Shown: piece by piece, positions 1 to 8,988 of the stretch | How the letters are laid out: each line of letters opens with the position of its first letter | Numbering within the stretch: the first letter of the stretch is position 1 | Made by a program: the position numbers and the translations under genes | Assembly (NCBI RefSeq): GCF_027498035.1 | Contig: NZ_CP114978.1 | Location: 1,488,001-1,552,000, forward strand | Direction of reading: 5' to 3' | Length of the DNA: 64,000 bases | Origin: Pseudoxanthomonas sp. | GTDB lineage: Bacteria > Pseudomonadota > Gammaproteobacteria > Xanthomonadales > Xanthomonadaceae | The notes under the pieces: model-generated | The model's database searches: none | Seen by the model: only the letters and a program-made list of their open reading frames with translations | What the model was told of the DNA's origin: nothing

Positions 1-985
1 TCTCGGTGCCCTTGCCGAAGGCGTCGAATTCGAACACGCCGACCGGACCATTCCAGACCACGGTGCCGGCCTTGGCGATCAGCTCGCTGTAGGCGGCGGC
101 CGTGTCCGGGCCGATGTCCAGGATCAGATCGTCGGCATCCACGGCGTCGACCTGCTTCACCGTCGCTGCGGCATCGGGCAGGAACTGCTTGGCCACCACC
201 ACGTCGGTGGGCAGCGGAATCTCGGCGCCGCGCGCCTTGGCGTCGGCGACGATCTTGCGCGCGGTATCCAGCAGGTCCGGTTCGCACAGCGACTTGCCCA
301 CGCTGTAGCCGGCGGCGGAAATGAAGGTGTTGGCGATGCCGCCACCGACGATCAGCTGGTCGACCTTGCCCACCAGGCTGGACAGCAGCTCCAGCTTGGT
401 CGAGACCTTGCTGCCGGCGACGATGGCCAGCAGCGGGCGTGCCGGCGCGGCCAGCGCCTTGTCCAGTGCATCCAGTTCGGCCATCAGCAGCGGGCCACCG
501 GCCGCAATGGGGGCGAACCTGATCACGCCGTGCGTGGAGGCCTGCGCGCGGTGCGCGGTACCGAAGGCATCCATGACGAACACATCGCACAGCGCGGCGT
601 ACTTTTGGGCCAGCGCCTCGTCATCCTTGCCCTCGCCCAGGTTCATGCGGCAGTTTTCCAGCAGCACGATCTGGCCCGGCTCGACCTGTACGCCATCGAC
701 CCAGTCGCGTACCAGCGGCACCGGCACGTGCAGCAGTTCGGACAGGCGCTTGGCCACCGGCGCCAGCGAATTTTCCTCGCTCCAGCTGCCTTCCTTCGGG
801 CGCCCCAGGTGCGAGGTGACCATCACCGCCGCGCCCTGCGCAAGCGCGGCCTTCAGGGTTGGCAATGACGCGGTGATGCGCTGCTCGGAGGTGATCCTGC
901 CGTCATCGATCGGCACGTTCAGATCCTGTCGGATCAGCACGCGCTTGCCGGAAAGGTCGAGGTCGGTCATGCGGATGATGGTCAT
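1..985 (-). CDS. pgk: Phosphoglycerate kinase, C-terminus cut by window edge
   Basis: Glycolytic enzyme that transfers a phosphate between 1,3-bisphosphoglycerate and ADP in the cytosol. The N-terminus reads MTIIRMTDLDLSGKRVLIR followed by QDLNVP, the usual phosphoglycerate kinase opening. Near the window edge the frame reads GTVVWNGPVGVFEF...GKGTE, the conserved domain-2 motif. About 328 codons are present, so roughly 60 C-terminal residues lie outside the window. The start could be the ATG at 985 or the in-frame ATG at 970. The gene lies on the same strand as gap (6249-7253), with the DUF2339/DUF3999 pair between them. Confidence 0.95.
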   Translation of the reverse strand, partial: MTIIRMTDLDLSGKRVLIRQDLNVPIDDGRITSEQRITASLPTLKAALAQGAAVMVTSHLGRPKEGSWSEENSLAPVAKRLSELLHVPVPLVRDWVDGVQVEPGQIVLLENCRMNLGEGKDDEALAQKYAALCDVFVMDAFGTAHRAQASTHGVIRFAPIAAGGPLLMAELDALDKALAAPARPLLAIVAGSKVSTKLELLSSLVGKVDQLIVGGGIANTFISAAGYSVGKSLCEPDLLDTARKIVADAKARGAEIPLPTDVVVAKQFLPDAAATVKQVDAVDADDLILDIGPDTAAAYSELIAKAGTVVWNGPVGVFEFDAFGKGTE

Positions 986-1301
986 GGGGGCTTGAGCTCG
1001 TGAAAAGTCAGGAGGAAAGGAAAGTAGCGTCGGACACCGGACGCCGCGGAAATGTTGCCGTGGCAGGTCGCGCAGCACGGCAGGAGGAAGCATTGGCTGG
1101 CATGCAGGCCGCCGTGCGCTGGCCCGCGCCATCGCACGGGGCCGCACCGATCCGGGGATCGCAGTGCATCAACGACCGCATCGGCGGCCGGCAAGGCGGC
1201 AAACGTTCACGCAGAGGCGGGGCATGCGGCTTCCGTGGTGAAAACGGGCCCTTATTGTCCGGGCTTCATGTCCATGCGGCAAACCCGGAAGTGGCTGCAC
1301 G
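986..1301. other. Gene-free spacer upstream of pgk
   Basis: A 316-bp interval between the pgk start and the stop of the DUF3999 gene, both on the minus strand. It should hold the pgk promoter, but I see no clear -35/-10 pair, strong hairpin with a T-run, or convincing small gene in it. Confidence 0.5.
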
Positions 1302-2654
1302 TCAGGTTGAAGGTCCGTCAGGCGGTTGTTTCGCGCGCAACAAGCTGACCGCGAACCCACCGACCACCAGGGCGCCGATGACCAGCAACGCCCAGAGCAG
1401 CAGTTTTTTCCAGTCGGGCTTCTCGGCCACCGGCTGCAGCGCGGCTTCACCCTGCAGGGGTTGCGCCGTCGCTGCGAGTTCGGCCAACGCGGGCTGCCAT
1501 TGCGCCCCACGGTCCTGGCGCAGGGCCGCGATCATCGGCTGCAGCGGCGCATCCGAACGCCGTGCATTGGCGCTGCCCGCGGCCAGCGCATACAGCGGCG
1601 TGCCCTGGGCCAGGAACACGATGACCTCGGGCCGGTAATCCAGGCGCAGCTGCGGCGCCGTGGCCGCCTTGCCCGCGCTCGGCAGCAGGCGCCAGTAACG
1701 ATCCCGCGTGGTCACCGACAGTCGCTGCGGCGCCGAGCGTTGCGCGGCGCCGCCCACCTGGTACGCCAACCATGGGCCTGCACGCTGCACCCACGGCGCG
1801 TCGGAGGCATCGCGACTCTGCACGATCCATTCGACCGCCTCGTTGCCGCCGGACACCACGTCCACCTGCGCCACCGGGAAGCGGCCTGGCGAAGTGAATT
1901 CGAAACCGCGCTCCAGCGCCTTGCCGTCCAGCAGCACCGACTGCCACGGCTGCGCCGCAACCGGCGCCGCGACTTCGGCCTGGACGCTTTGCAACACTGG
2001 CACGCTGCCCGACACCGGCACGATCCGCAGGTAATGCGCGCTGGATGGCAACGCGATGCGTCGCTGGCTCAGGCGCTGCCGGCCGTTGTCCAGGTCGACC
2101 ACGGTGACGCGCGGGTCGATCAGGAACCAGTCGCGCAGGTCATCGCTGCCTTCCAGGCGCAACTCCGCCTGCAGCTGCGGTTGCGCCTGCCATTCCAGCC
2201 ATACCGCCTGGACCGGCGATTTCAGGGCGCTGGCATCCAGCAACCAGCCACCGGCGCGGGCGGCCTGCGTCGCACCTTCCGGCAGGCGGGTTTCCACCCG
2301 GGTCACCGCACCTTGTGCGTCGCGTTGCGCGATCAGCTGCAGGTCGCCGGACTGGCCCGCAGGACGCGCAGGCAGCTGGAACAGCGGCAGGCCCACGCGC
2401 TGTGGCGGCATGGCCAAAGGCGAGTCGGCCGCCATCAACGCGGCCGGTAGCGGCTGGCCTTGCGCATTGCGGGGCACAACATCGGCCAGCACCGGGGATT
2501 GCGCGGTGCGATAGACCGCATCGGACAACGTGACCCGGTAGGCACCGGCATCGGCGGTCGACAACTGCATCGGCCACTGCTGCACATAGTTGTCGCCGGA
2601 ACCCGCGGCGGCGGCGGCCAGAGGCACCAGCAACATCAGGAACATCGCCTTCAT
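1302..2654 (-). CDS. DUF3999 family membrane-anchored exported protein
   Basis: A 450-residue protein with an N-terminal signal sequence (hydrophobic residues 3-18), a large periplasmic-type region rich in beta strands, and one C-terminal transmembrane segment (about residues 420-440, LLLWALLVIGALVVGGFAVS) followed by a short basic tail. This matches the DUF3999 family, which has no assigned function. Its ATG overlaps the stop of the preceding DUF2339 gene by 4 nt (ATGA at 2651-2654), so the two are probably translated together. DUF3999 and DUF2339 genes are commonly paired, which suggests a joint envelope role; this is inference. Confidence 0.85.
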   Translation of the reverse strand: MKAMFLMLLVPLAAAAAGSGDNYVQQWPMQLSTADAGAYRVTLSDAVYRTAQSPVLADVVPRNAQGQPLPAALMAADSPLAMPPQRVGLPLFQLPARPAGQSGDLQLIAQRDAQGAVTRVETRLPEGATQAARAGGWLLDASALKSPVQAVWLEWQAQPQLQAELRLEGSDDLRDWFLIDPRVTVVDLDNGRQRLSQRRIALPSSAHYLRIVPVSGSVPVLQSVQAEVAAPVAAQPWQSVLLDGKALERGFEFTSPGRFPVAQVDVVSGGNEAVEWIVQSRDASDAPWVQRAGPWLAYQVGGAAQRSAPQRLSVTTRDRYWRLLPSAGKAATAPQLRLDYRPEVIVFLAQGTPLYALAAGSANARRSDAPLQPMIAALRQDRGAQWQPALAELAATAQPLQGEAALQPVAEKPDWKKLLLWALLVIGALVVGGFAVSLLRAKQPPDGPST

Positions 2655-5320
2655 CCCTGCACCTCCGCAGCCTGCTCGCCATCACGCGGCGGCGCCGGCG
2701 CGAAATACCCGACCAGCGTGCACAGCAATCCATAGGCGATGAACGAACCGATGCCCAGCAGGTTGCCCAGGTGCTGCCGGTCGACCAGCACCAGCTTGGC
2801 CAGTACCAGACCCATCAGCAGCGCACCACTGAGCCAGAGTCCACGCTGTCCACGCCGCGAACCGAACACCCAGGCGATCACGCCCAGCACGCTCCACACT
2901 ACGGTCAGGCTGGTCTGCGCCACGCTGGTCCACAGCAGCTGCGCATTCCACGGCACCTGTCCCCAGTGATGGACCGAGTGCAGCGTTGAGCTGGTGATCA
3001 ACACCATGCCCGCCACGGCCATCAGGAAGATGCGCCGCCGCTGCAGACCCGCTGGCACATTGGCGTGCCATAGCCAGCGCGCGAGCAGGGCCAGCACCGC
3101 AAGCTGACTCAGCTCGCCCGGATTGAGCAGCGGCAACCACGGCAACGGCGCGGCGCCAAGGCTGTCACCCAGCGCCACCAGCCAGCCCAGCAACAGCACC
3201 ACGAACACCGTGGCCTGCATGCCCGGGCGGCACGCATCGAGCGCATCGCCACGCGGCCAGGCCAACCACGACCAACGCAGCAACGACACTGCCGCCAACG
3301 CCAGCCATGGCCAGGCCAGCAAGGCGAACACCCAGCCTCCCGCCAGCTGCGCATGGTCGGCAAGCCAGCTGCCAGCCATCGACAACATCAACGGCCAGAC
3401 CAGCAGCCACACGAACTGCGCGCCCTGCGCACCAGGGCCTTCGGCCCCGCGCAGGCACCACAGCGCGCGCGTCCCCAGCGCCGCGAACACCCCCCAGGCC
3501 ACCGCGCCACCGCCAGCAAAAGGCTGCGCATGTACGGCCATCTGCCAGCCTGCCACCGGCATGGCCAGGACGAATGCCAGCATCACCGTCCACAACAGCG
3601 CGACGGCCGGCCGGATGCGATGCACCTCGGCTGCCAGCCAGGCCGTGACGGCAAGCAGGACCAGCACCAGATCCGGCTGATCGGGGAGCGCGGCAAAGCG
3701 CTGGATTTCGGTCAATCCAGCACCACTCCACCAAGCCAGCGCCCACAGGTAGGCGATCGCAGCCAACGCTTTGGTCTTGCCTGCCTGCAGCATCCAGGCG
3801 CTGGCAAACCCGGCAAGCGCGATCAGCAGCGCGCTCATGAAGGCCGGATTGGCGACCGCAGTGAGGTCGTGCGTGCCGCCTTCGATCCCCAATGCAAAGC
3901 TGATCGCCGCGGCACACTGCAGCAGCACACCACTGGCCAGCGGCAGCCGGCGCTGCTGGCGCAGGCCCAGCCAGACCAGCCCTGCCCCTTCGAGCGCGAA
4001 CACGCTTGCCGTGGCTTTCGCGGACAGCGCCAGCGGGACAGCGAGCGTCGCGAAACCGGCAGCCAGCAACGCGTGGGCACGCCCCAACAGCGCGGTGCGG
4101 GCATCACGCAGCAACCATGCGGCAAGGCCGGCGTAGATCACGGCGAGCGCCAATGCACACAGCGCCAACTGCATGCCATCGCCGCGCAGCAGGCCCGCCT
4201 GCAGCGAGAACGCCACCAGCGGCGTGCCGAACAGCAGGCTTCCGTCGATCACGCGCGTCTGGGTGTCGCCGTGCCGCGCATGCAACACCGGAATCAGCAG
4301 ATAGAAAGCAAAGAACAGCAGCAGGAACGGCTCGGTGCTGGCGAACTTGTCCGGCTGGTAATCCAGCACGCCCCAGATCGTGCCGATGCCAAAGGTGAAG
4401 ACAAACCCGAGCAGGTTCAGCACCCGCCAGGAACGCACCCACGCAATCGCAAACACGCCCGCGTTGAGCAGCGCGTAGTACGAGAACAACGCGACGTGGT
4501 TGCCGCTGCCGGTAGACAGCCAGATCGGCGCGAGGAACCCGGCGAGCGTGCCCAGCACGGCCAACGTGCGCGATTCCTGCAGCACCGCAAGCACGCACAT
4601 GCCAGCAATCAGCACCAAGCTGATTCCGAACGCCGCGCCTGCCGGCATCAGGCCGGAAATCTTGAATGCCGCGAACACCGTCAGCAGCAGCACGCCAATC
4701 GTGCCGCCCTGCAACGCAAGCGCGAATCCCGGGCGCGCCGCACGCTGCCGCCACCCAAACACCAGGCCCGCCAACGCTGCCGCCGCAATGCCCGCATAAC
4801 GCAGCTCGATCGGCATGCGGAACCAGCCCTGATCACCGGCGTATTTGAGCAGTGCCGCGACACCGGCCAGCAGCACCAGCATGCCGACCTTCACCGGCAC
4901 GTTGCCTTCGGTGAACCAGCGCTTGGCCGCCGCCAGCAGTTGGGTGATGGGGTCCGGGCGAGAAGGCGTCTTGGCCACCGGTGCGGGCGTCGGCACCTCG
5001 GGGCGCTCCGGGATCGGTGGCGGTGTGCGCTCGACGGCTTCCGGCCGCAGATAAGCGGGCCTGGGCGCAACGGGCTCCGCATCGACCGGTGTTGCAGGAC
5101 GGTCCACTTCTGGCGCTGGCGTAGTCGCGGGCGCGGCACGCTCGGCTTCCGCTGTCGCCCCCCAAGGCGAGCCCTGCCTTGCCGGCCTGGCCATGGCAAA
5201 CATGTCCAGTTCCAGCTGCGCCACGCGTCGGCGCAGGCTGCTGATCGAAACCAGCGCCACGATCAGCAGCACGGGAATCGCCAGCAGCACCAGTCCCAGC
5301 AGCACGAAGAACGCTTCCAT
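2651..5320 (-). CDS. DUF2339 polytopic membrane protein
   Basis: An 889-residue protein. It begins with a transmembrane helix (MEAFFVLLGLVLLAIPVLL), then a proline/alanine-rich soluble linker (about residues 50-130) and more than 20 predicted hydrophobic helices to the C-terminus. This is the architecture of the DUF2339 family of unknown function. The frame is open up to 5584, but the ATG at 5320 is preferred: it has a GGGAGTGAGG Shine-Dalgarno-like stretch just upstream and starts directly with the signal-anchor helix. The 3' end overlaps the DUF3999 gene by 4 nt. No catalytic residues can be named. Confidence 0.85.
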   Translation of the reverse strand: MEAFFVLLGLVLLAIPVLLIVALVSISSLRRRVAQLELDMFAMARPARQGSPWGATAEAERAAPATTPAPEVDRPATPVDAEPVAPRPAYLRPEAVERTPPPIPERPEVPTPAPVAKTPSRPDPITQLLAAAKRWFTEGNVPVKVGMLVLLAGVAALLKYAGDQGWFRMPIELRYAGIAAAALAGLVFGWRQRAARPGFALALQGGTIGVLLLTVFAAFKISGLMPAGAAFGISLVLIAGMCVLAVLQESRTLAVLGTLAGFLAPIWLSTGSGNHVALFSYYALLNAGVFAIAWVRSWRVLNLLGFVFTFGIGTIWGVLDYQPDKFASTEPFLLLFFAFYLLIPVLHARHGDTQTRVIDGSLLFGTPLVAFSLQAGLLRGDGMQLALCALALAVIYAGLAAWLLRDARTALLGRAHALLAAGFATLAVPLALSAKATASVFALEGAGLVWLGLRQQRRLPLASGVLLQCAAAISFALGIEGGTHDLTAVANPAFMSALLIALAGFASAWMLQAGKTKALAAIAYLWALAWWSGAGLTEIQRFAALPDQPDLVLVLLAVTAWLAAEVHRIRPAVALLWTVMLAFVLAMPVAGWQMAVHAQPFAGGGAVAWGVFAALGTRALWCLRGAEGPGAQGAQFVWLLVWPLMLSMAGSWLADHAQLAGGWVFALLAWPWLALAAVSLLRWSWLAWPRGDALDACRPGMQATVFVVLLLGWLVALGDSLGAAPLPWLPLLNPGELSQLAVLALLARWLWHANVPAGLQRRRIFLMAVAGMVLITSSTLHSVHHWGQVPWNAQLLWTSVAQTSLTVVWSVLGVIAWVFGSRRGQRGLWLSGALLMGLVLAKLVLVDRQHLGNLLGIGSFIAYGLLCTLVGYFAPAPPRDGEQAAEVQG

Positions 5321-5462
5321 TGCCTCACTCCCTGAAGACGCGGACGACAACGCCTGCGTCCATGCAGCGCATGCTACCGAACTCCCCGTCCGAACGGCCG
5401 GCATCCGGCAACCAGCCGCCACCGGCGCACCGATGCAGCCATCGCAGCGCCCGGCCAGACAC

Positions 5463-5490
5463 AAAAAAAGCCCCGCATCGCGGGGCTTTT
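5463..5490. terminator. Bidirectional intrinsic terminator
   Basis: A perfect 7-bp GC stem (GCCCCGC/GCGGGGC) with a 3-nt loop at 5470-5486. It is flanked by A7 on the left and T4 on the right, so it can act on both strands. It lies just downstream of the minus-strand gene ending at 5514. Confidence 0.85.
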
Positions 5491-5513
5491 CCTGATCCAT
5501 CAAGACACCGCGA

Positions 5514-6056
5514 TCAGTCGCGATAGCCGCTCTCGTTGGCGCTATTGATGATCCAGACCAGATTGGCCCCACTGTCGAAGCCACCCTTGCTGTCGAAAAT
5601 CAAACGACCCCAGCCCTTGTAAACGTACTCGGTCCGCGAAGTGCCCGAGCCATGGAAAAACGGAATCCAGGCCTTGCCGGTCACATAGCTGCCCTGGTCG
5701 GTCGGCTGCCCCACGATGTCGGTCACCTGACGGACCGGCATGCCGATCTTGAGTTGATTGAACTTGCTGCCCGGTGCCAGCTTGCCAACGATCTCGCCTT
5801 CCCAGTCGTTGACACCCTTGACCTTCTCGCCATAACCCTCTTCAGCGTCGGAGGCCTTGATCACTTCGCCCTGGTCATTCATCCAGGCCGGACGGCCGCC
5901 CTGCTTGGCTTTGCCTTCGGCAGGCGCATCTTCACCCTGCTGGGTTGCATCTTCCTTCTTTTTCTTGAAGGGCCAGCCAGCCGCATGCGACGGCGCAGCA
6001 ATACACATTGAAACGGTCAGCGCAGTGGCAGCCAGCCACAGTGATTTGTTCTGCAT
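5514..6056 (-). CDS. Small exported protein, BamE/SmpA-like C-terminal half
   Basis: A 180-residue protein of unknown function. It has a signal peptide (MQNKSLWLAATALTVSMCIA, then APSHA), a lysine-rich stretch (KKKKED) and a glutamate-rich linker. The C-terminal half contains LKIGMPVRQVTDIVGQPTD, which resembles the GM-xx-xQV-xxxxGxP pattern of BamE/SmpA/OmlA-fold proteins. There is no lipobox cysteine, so it would be a soluble periplasmic protein. The ATG at 6056 is chosen because AGGAGA lies 8 nt upstream; the frame extends to 6092. The fold assignment is inference from the motif. Confidence 0.7.
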   Translation of the reverse strand: MQNKSLWLAATALTVSMCIAAPSHAAGWPFKKKKEDATQQGEDAPAEGKAKQGGRPAWMNDQGEVIKASDAEEGYGEKVKGVNDWEGEIVGKLAPGSKFNQLKIGMPVRQVTDIVGQPTDQGSYVTGKAWIPFFHGSGTSRTEYVYKGWGRLIFDSKGGFDSGANLVWIINSANESGYRD

Positions 6057-6192
6057 TGCGTGTTCTCCTTGAACGACGATCCCCGCTTCCATCTGTCCCC
6101 GCCAGCGTCGGGGTCCGCAGGCACGTAGCCCGACTATACCGCCGCAATGCGGATTTTTTTAGTCCCTGGCACACAGCGCATGGCCTGCGCAG

Positions 6193-6223
6193 CGCAAAGA
6201 GAAAGGGCGCCTGAAAGGCGCCC
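6193..6223 (-). terminator. Intrinsic terminator of gap
   Basis: A perfect inverted repeat, GGGCGCC-TGAAA-GGCGCCC (6205-6223). On the minus strand it is followed by a pyrimidine-rich CTTTCTCTTT tract. It sits 26 nt past the gap stop codon. Confidence 0.75.
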
Positions 6224-6248
6224 CCTGGCTTGCAACAGGTGTGACGGC

Positions 6249-7253
6249 TTACTTCGCAGCCACCACGCGCACCATTTCCAGGCACTTGTTGGAGTAGCCC
6301 CATTCGTTGTCGTACCAGGACACCAACTTGACGAAGGTGGAGTCCAGGGCGATGCCGGCACCGGCGTCGAACACCGAGGTACGGGTTTCGCCGCGGAAAT
6401 CGGTGGCGACGACCTTGTCTTCGGTATAGCCCAGGATGCCCTTCAGCGCGCCTTCGCTCTGGGCCTTCATCTCGGCGCAGATTTCTTCGTAGGTGGCCGG
6501 CTTTTCCAGCTCGCAGGTCAGGTCAACCACCGAGACGTCCGAGGTCGGCACGCGCAGGCTCATGCCGGTCAGCTTCTTGTTCAATTCCGGAATCACCACG
6601 CCGACAGCCTTGGCCGCGCCGGTGGAGGACGGAATGATGTTCTCCAGGATGCCGCGGCCGCCGCGCCAGTCCTTGTTGGACGGGCCATCGACGGTCTTCT
6701 GCGTGGCGGTAGCCGCATGCACGGTGGTCATCAGGCCGCGCTTGATGCCCCACTTGTCATGGACGACCTTGGCCAACGGGGCCAGGCAGTTGGTGGTGCA
6801 CGAGGCGTTGGAGATGATCGCCTCGCCGTTGTAGGTCTTGTCGTTGACGCCGAACACGAACATCGGCGTGTCGTCCTTGGACGGGGCCGACAGGATGACC
6901 TTCTTGGCGCCTGCATCCAGGTGCTTCTGCGCGCCAGCCTTGTCCAGGAAGATGCCGGTGGATTCGATGACGACTTCGGCGCCGACCTCGTCCCACTTCA
7001 GCGCGGCCGGATCGCGCTCGGCGGTCAGGCGGATCTTCTTGCCGTTGACGATCAGGGTGGTGCCTTCGACCGACACGGTGCCGTCGAAGCGGCCATGCAC
7101 CGAGTCGTACTGCAGCATGTAGGCCAGGTAATCCGGTTCCAGCAGGTCGTTGATGGCGACGATCTCGATGTCGCCGTCGAAATTCTGCACCGCCGAACGC
7201 AGTACGTTGCGACCGATGCGGCCGAAGCCGTTGATGCCTACCTTGATGCTCAT
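6249..7253 (-). CDS. gap: Glyceraldehyde-3-phosphate dehydrogenase
   Basis: A 334-residue cytosolic enzyme that oxidises glyceraldehyde-3-phosphate to 1,3-bisphosphoglycerate with NAD. The N-terminal Rossmann motif reads MSIKVGINGFGRIGRNVLRS. The catalytic cysteine lies in SNASCTTNCLAPLAKV. The C-terminal SWYDNEWGYSNKCLEMV is diagnostic of the family. The length is standard. The ATG at 7253 is chosen because it matches the canonical N-terminus and has AGGAG upstream; the longer frame to 7313 is not supported. Confidence 0.97.
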   Translation of the reverse strand: MSIKVGINGFGRIGRNVLRSAVQNFDGDIEIVAINDLLEPDYLAYMLQYDSVHGRFDGTVSVEGTTLIVNGKKIRLTAERDPAALKWDEVGAEVVIESTGIFLDKAGAQKHLDAGAKKVILSAPSKDDTPMFVFGVNDKTYNGEAIISNASCTTNCLAPLAKVVHDKWGIKRGLMTTVHAATATQKTVDGPSNKDWRGGRGILENIIPSSTGAAKAVGVVIPELNKKLTGMSLRVPTSDVSVVDLTCELEKPATYEEICAEMKAQSEGALKGILGYTEDKVVATDFRGETRTSVFDAGAGIALDSTFVKLVSWYDNEWGYSNKCLEMVRVVAAK

Positions 7254-7427
7254 TACAGGGGAACTCCTGAAAGGCCGCTTGCACGCGCGGCACAGCGTTG
7301 AAGGGGCCGGCATTCTAGCAGCGTGGCCCGTTTGCGCCGGGTCACGACCGACAGGCGCCGGACCTGAATGCGTCTACCGCGCGGTGATCCCGCACAGCTC
7401 CCTTGCTGGGGCCTTCGCCGGCCCGCC

Positions 7428-7441
7428 TTGATCCGGATCAA
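7428..7441. promoter_or_regulatory. Perfect FNR/Anr-type binding site upstream of ompW
   Basis: TTGATCCGGATCAA matches the FNR/Anr consensus TTGAT-N4-ATCAA exactly. It lies inside a 20-bp perfect palindrome (7425-7444). Its centre is 66 nt upstream of the ompW ATG, compatible with class II activation at about -41 if transcription starts near 7476. ompW is a known FNR-responsive gene in enterobacteria, which fits. Confidence 0.8.
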
Positions 7442-7500
7442 GGCACGCCGGCCGTGCGCTGCACAGACTGCGCGCACTTTCCCACGCAGGACATACCGAC

Positions 7501-8124
7501 ATGCGCTTGATCGCCCTTCCGCTCGCCACCGCCCTTGCCCTGGGCGCGGTCGCCTTTCCCTCCCATGCGCAGGCCCGCGGTGACTGGGCACTGGGCCTGG
7601 GCATCCACCAGGTCAATCCGAAGTCAGACAACGGTGCGCTCGCTGGCGGCACGTTGCCGCTGGAGATCGGTAGCGACACCAAGCCGACGGTCAGCCTGGA
7701 GTACTTCGTCGCCGACAACCTTGGGCTGGAACTGCTGGCCGCCTGGCCGTTCGAGCACGACATCAACATCCAGGGGCTGGGCAAGGTCGGCACCACCAAG
7801 CACCTGCCGCCCACGTTGACCCTGCAGTACCACTTCAACAGCGCCGGGCGCGTGTCGCCGTTCGTAGGCGCGGGCCTGAACTACACGACCTTCTTCAGCG
7901 AGAAGACCACCGGTGCGTTGGCCGGCAGCGACCTGAAGCTCGGCGACTCCTGGGGGCTGGCCGCGCACGTGGGCGTGGATTTCGCGCTGAACGCGCGCAG
8001 CGCCCTGCGCGTGGATGCACGCTGGATGGACATCGACAGCAGCGTGCATCTCGATGGCGCCGACCTGGGCACCGCCCACATCGATCCGCTGACCTATGGC
8101 GTGGCCTGGGTGTTGAAGTTCTGA
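7501..8124 (+). CDS. ompW: OmpW family outer-membrane protein (copy 1)
   Basis: A 207-residue eight-stranded beta-barrel porin. It has a signal peptide (MRLIALPLATALALGAVAF, cleaved near SHAQA) and the family signatures SLEYFVADNLGLELLAAWPF, PTLTLQYHFN and FVGAGLNYT. It ends in aromatic Phe (WVLKF), the usual signal for barrel assembly. OmpW proteins form small hydrophobic channels. A perfect FNR/Anr box lies upstream, so induction under low oxygen is likely. A paralogue follows at 8265. Confidence 0.92.
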   Translation: MRLIALPLATALALGAVAFPSHAQARGDWALGLGIHQVNPKSDNGALAGGTLPLEIGSDTKPTVSLEYFVADNLGLELLAAWPFEHDINIQGLGKVGTTKHLPPTLTLQYHFNSAGRVSPFVGAGLNYTTFFSEKTTGALAGSDLKLGDSWGLAAHVGVDFALNARSALRVDARWMDIDSSVHLDGADLGTAHIDPLTYGVAWVLKF

Positions 8125-8264
8125 CCCCGGTCGCGGCAGCGCGGCGCGCGGTCTGGCACACTCGGGGCCAAGGGAATGCGAGGCTGTGTTGCCGCCAGGA
8201 CAGGCGGCGCTCTCCAGCGCGGTGCGCGTGTTCCCAGGAACTCGTCACCAACCCCGGGGAAACC

Positions 8265-8885
8265 ATGCACATCCGTCCGCTCCACTACCTTGCCGCGCTT
8301 GCACTGGCCTGCTGCGCCCCCTCCGCCTTCGCCCAGGCCGCCGGTCACCACACCCTGGGCGCGGGCCTGTACGGCATTGCGCCCAAATCCGATGCAGGCA
8401 CCATCCTGGCCGGCACCACGCCGCTGGAGGTCGATAACGGCTTCGGCGCTTCGCTGACCTGGGAATACTTCGTCGGCGAGAACTGGGGCCTGGAGACCGC
8501 GCTCAACCTGGCCGGCAAGCAGGACATCACCGTGGATGGCCGCAAGGCCGGCAGCTTCGTCGCACTGCCGCCGACCTTCACCGTGCAATACCACTTCAAC
8601 GGCAGCGGCAACGTCTCGCCGTTCGTGGGCCTGGGCTTGAACTACGCCACCTACTTCAGCGAAAGCGGCGACGGCGTGCTGGCCGGCACCGACCTGAAAC
8701 TCAAGGACTCCTTCGGCCTGACCGCCCACGCCGGCATCGACTTCGCCGTGGGCGAAAGCAGCGCGATCCGCGTGGACGTACGCTGGATCCAGATGCAGCC
8801 GGATATCGAGCTGTTCGACAGCAAGGTCGGCTCGCTGGACATCGATCCGCTGTTCTATGGCGTGTCCTACGTGAAGTACTTCTGA
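8265..8885 (+). CDS. OmpW family outer-membrane protein (copy 2)
   Basis: A 206-residue paralogue of the preceding gene. It shares TWEYFVGENWGLETALNLAG, PTFTVQYHFNGSG, FVGLGLNYATYFSE and a terminal aromatic strand (GVSYVKYF), with a signal peptide ending near FAQA. The 140-bp gap from copy 1 contains no second FNR box, so it is either read through from copy 1 or has its own promoter. The tandem pair looks like a duplication that has since diverged. Confidence 0.9.
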   Translation: MHIRPLHYLAALALACCAPSAFAQAAGHHTLGAGLYGIAPKSDAGTILAGTTPLEVDNGFGASLTWEYFVGENWGLETALNLAGKQDITVDGRKAGSFVALPPTFTVQYHFNGSGNVSPFVGLGLNYATYFSESGDGVLAGTDLKLKDSFGLTAHAGIDFAVGESSAIRVDVRWIQMQPDIELFDSKVGSLDIDPLFYGVSYVKYF

Positions 8886-8988
8886 GGCTTGCCTCCACCG
8901 CAGGCGCGCAGCCATCGGCAATGACATCGAAGCGCCCGGATGCCGGGCGTATCATCCGGGCCCGTCCTGGTTGCCAAGGTTGATTGCT

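Noticed and set aside
986..1301. Possible small RNA or riboswitch upstream of pgk
   Set aside because: No stable conserved-looking fold, terminator or known aptamer pattern could be seen.
3353..5335. Long plus-strand open frame opposite the DUF2339 gene
   Set aside because: It is a GC-driven shadow: very rich in Arg, Gln and His, with no motifs, while the minus strand encodes a coherent polytopic membrane protein.
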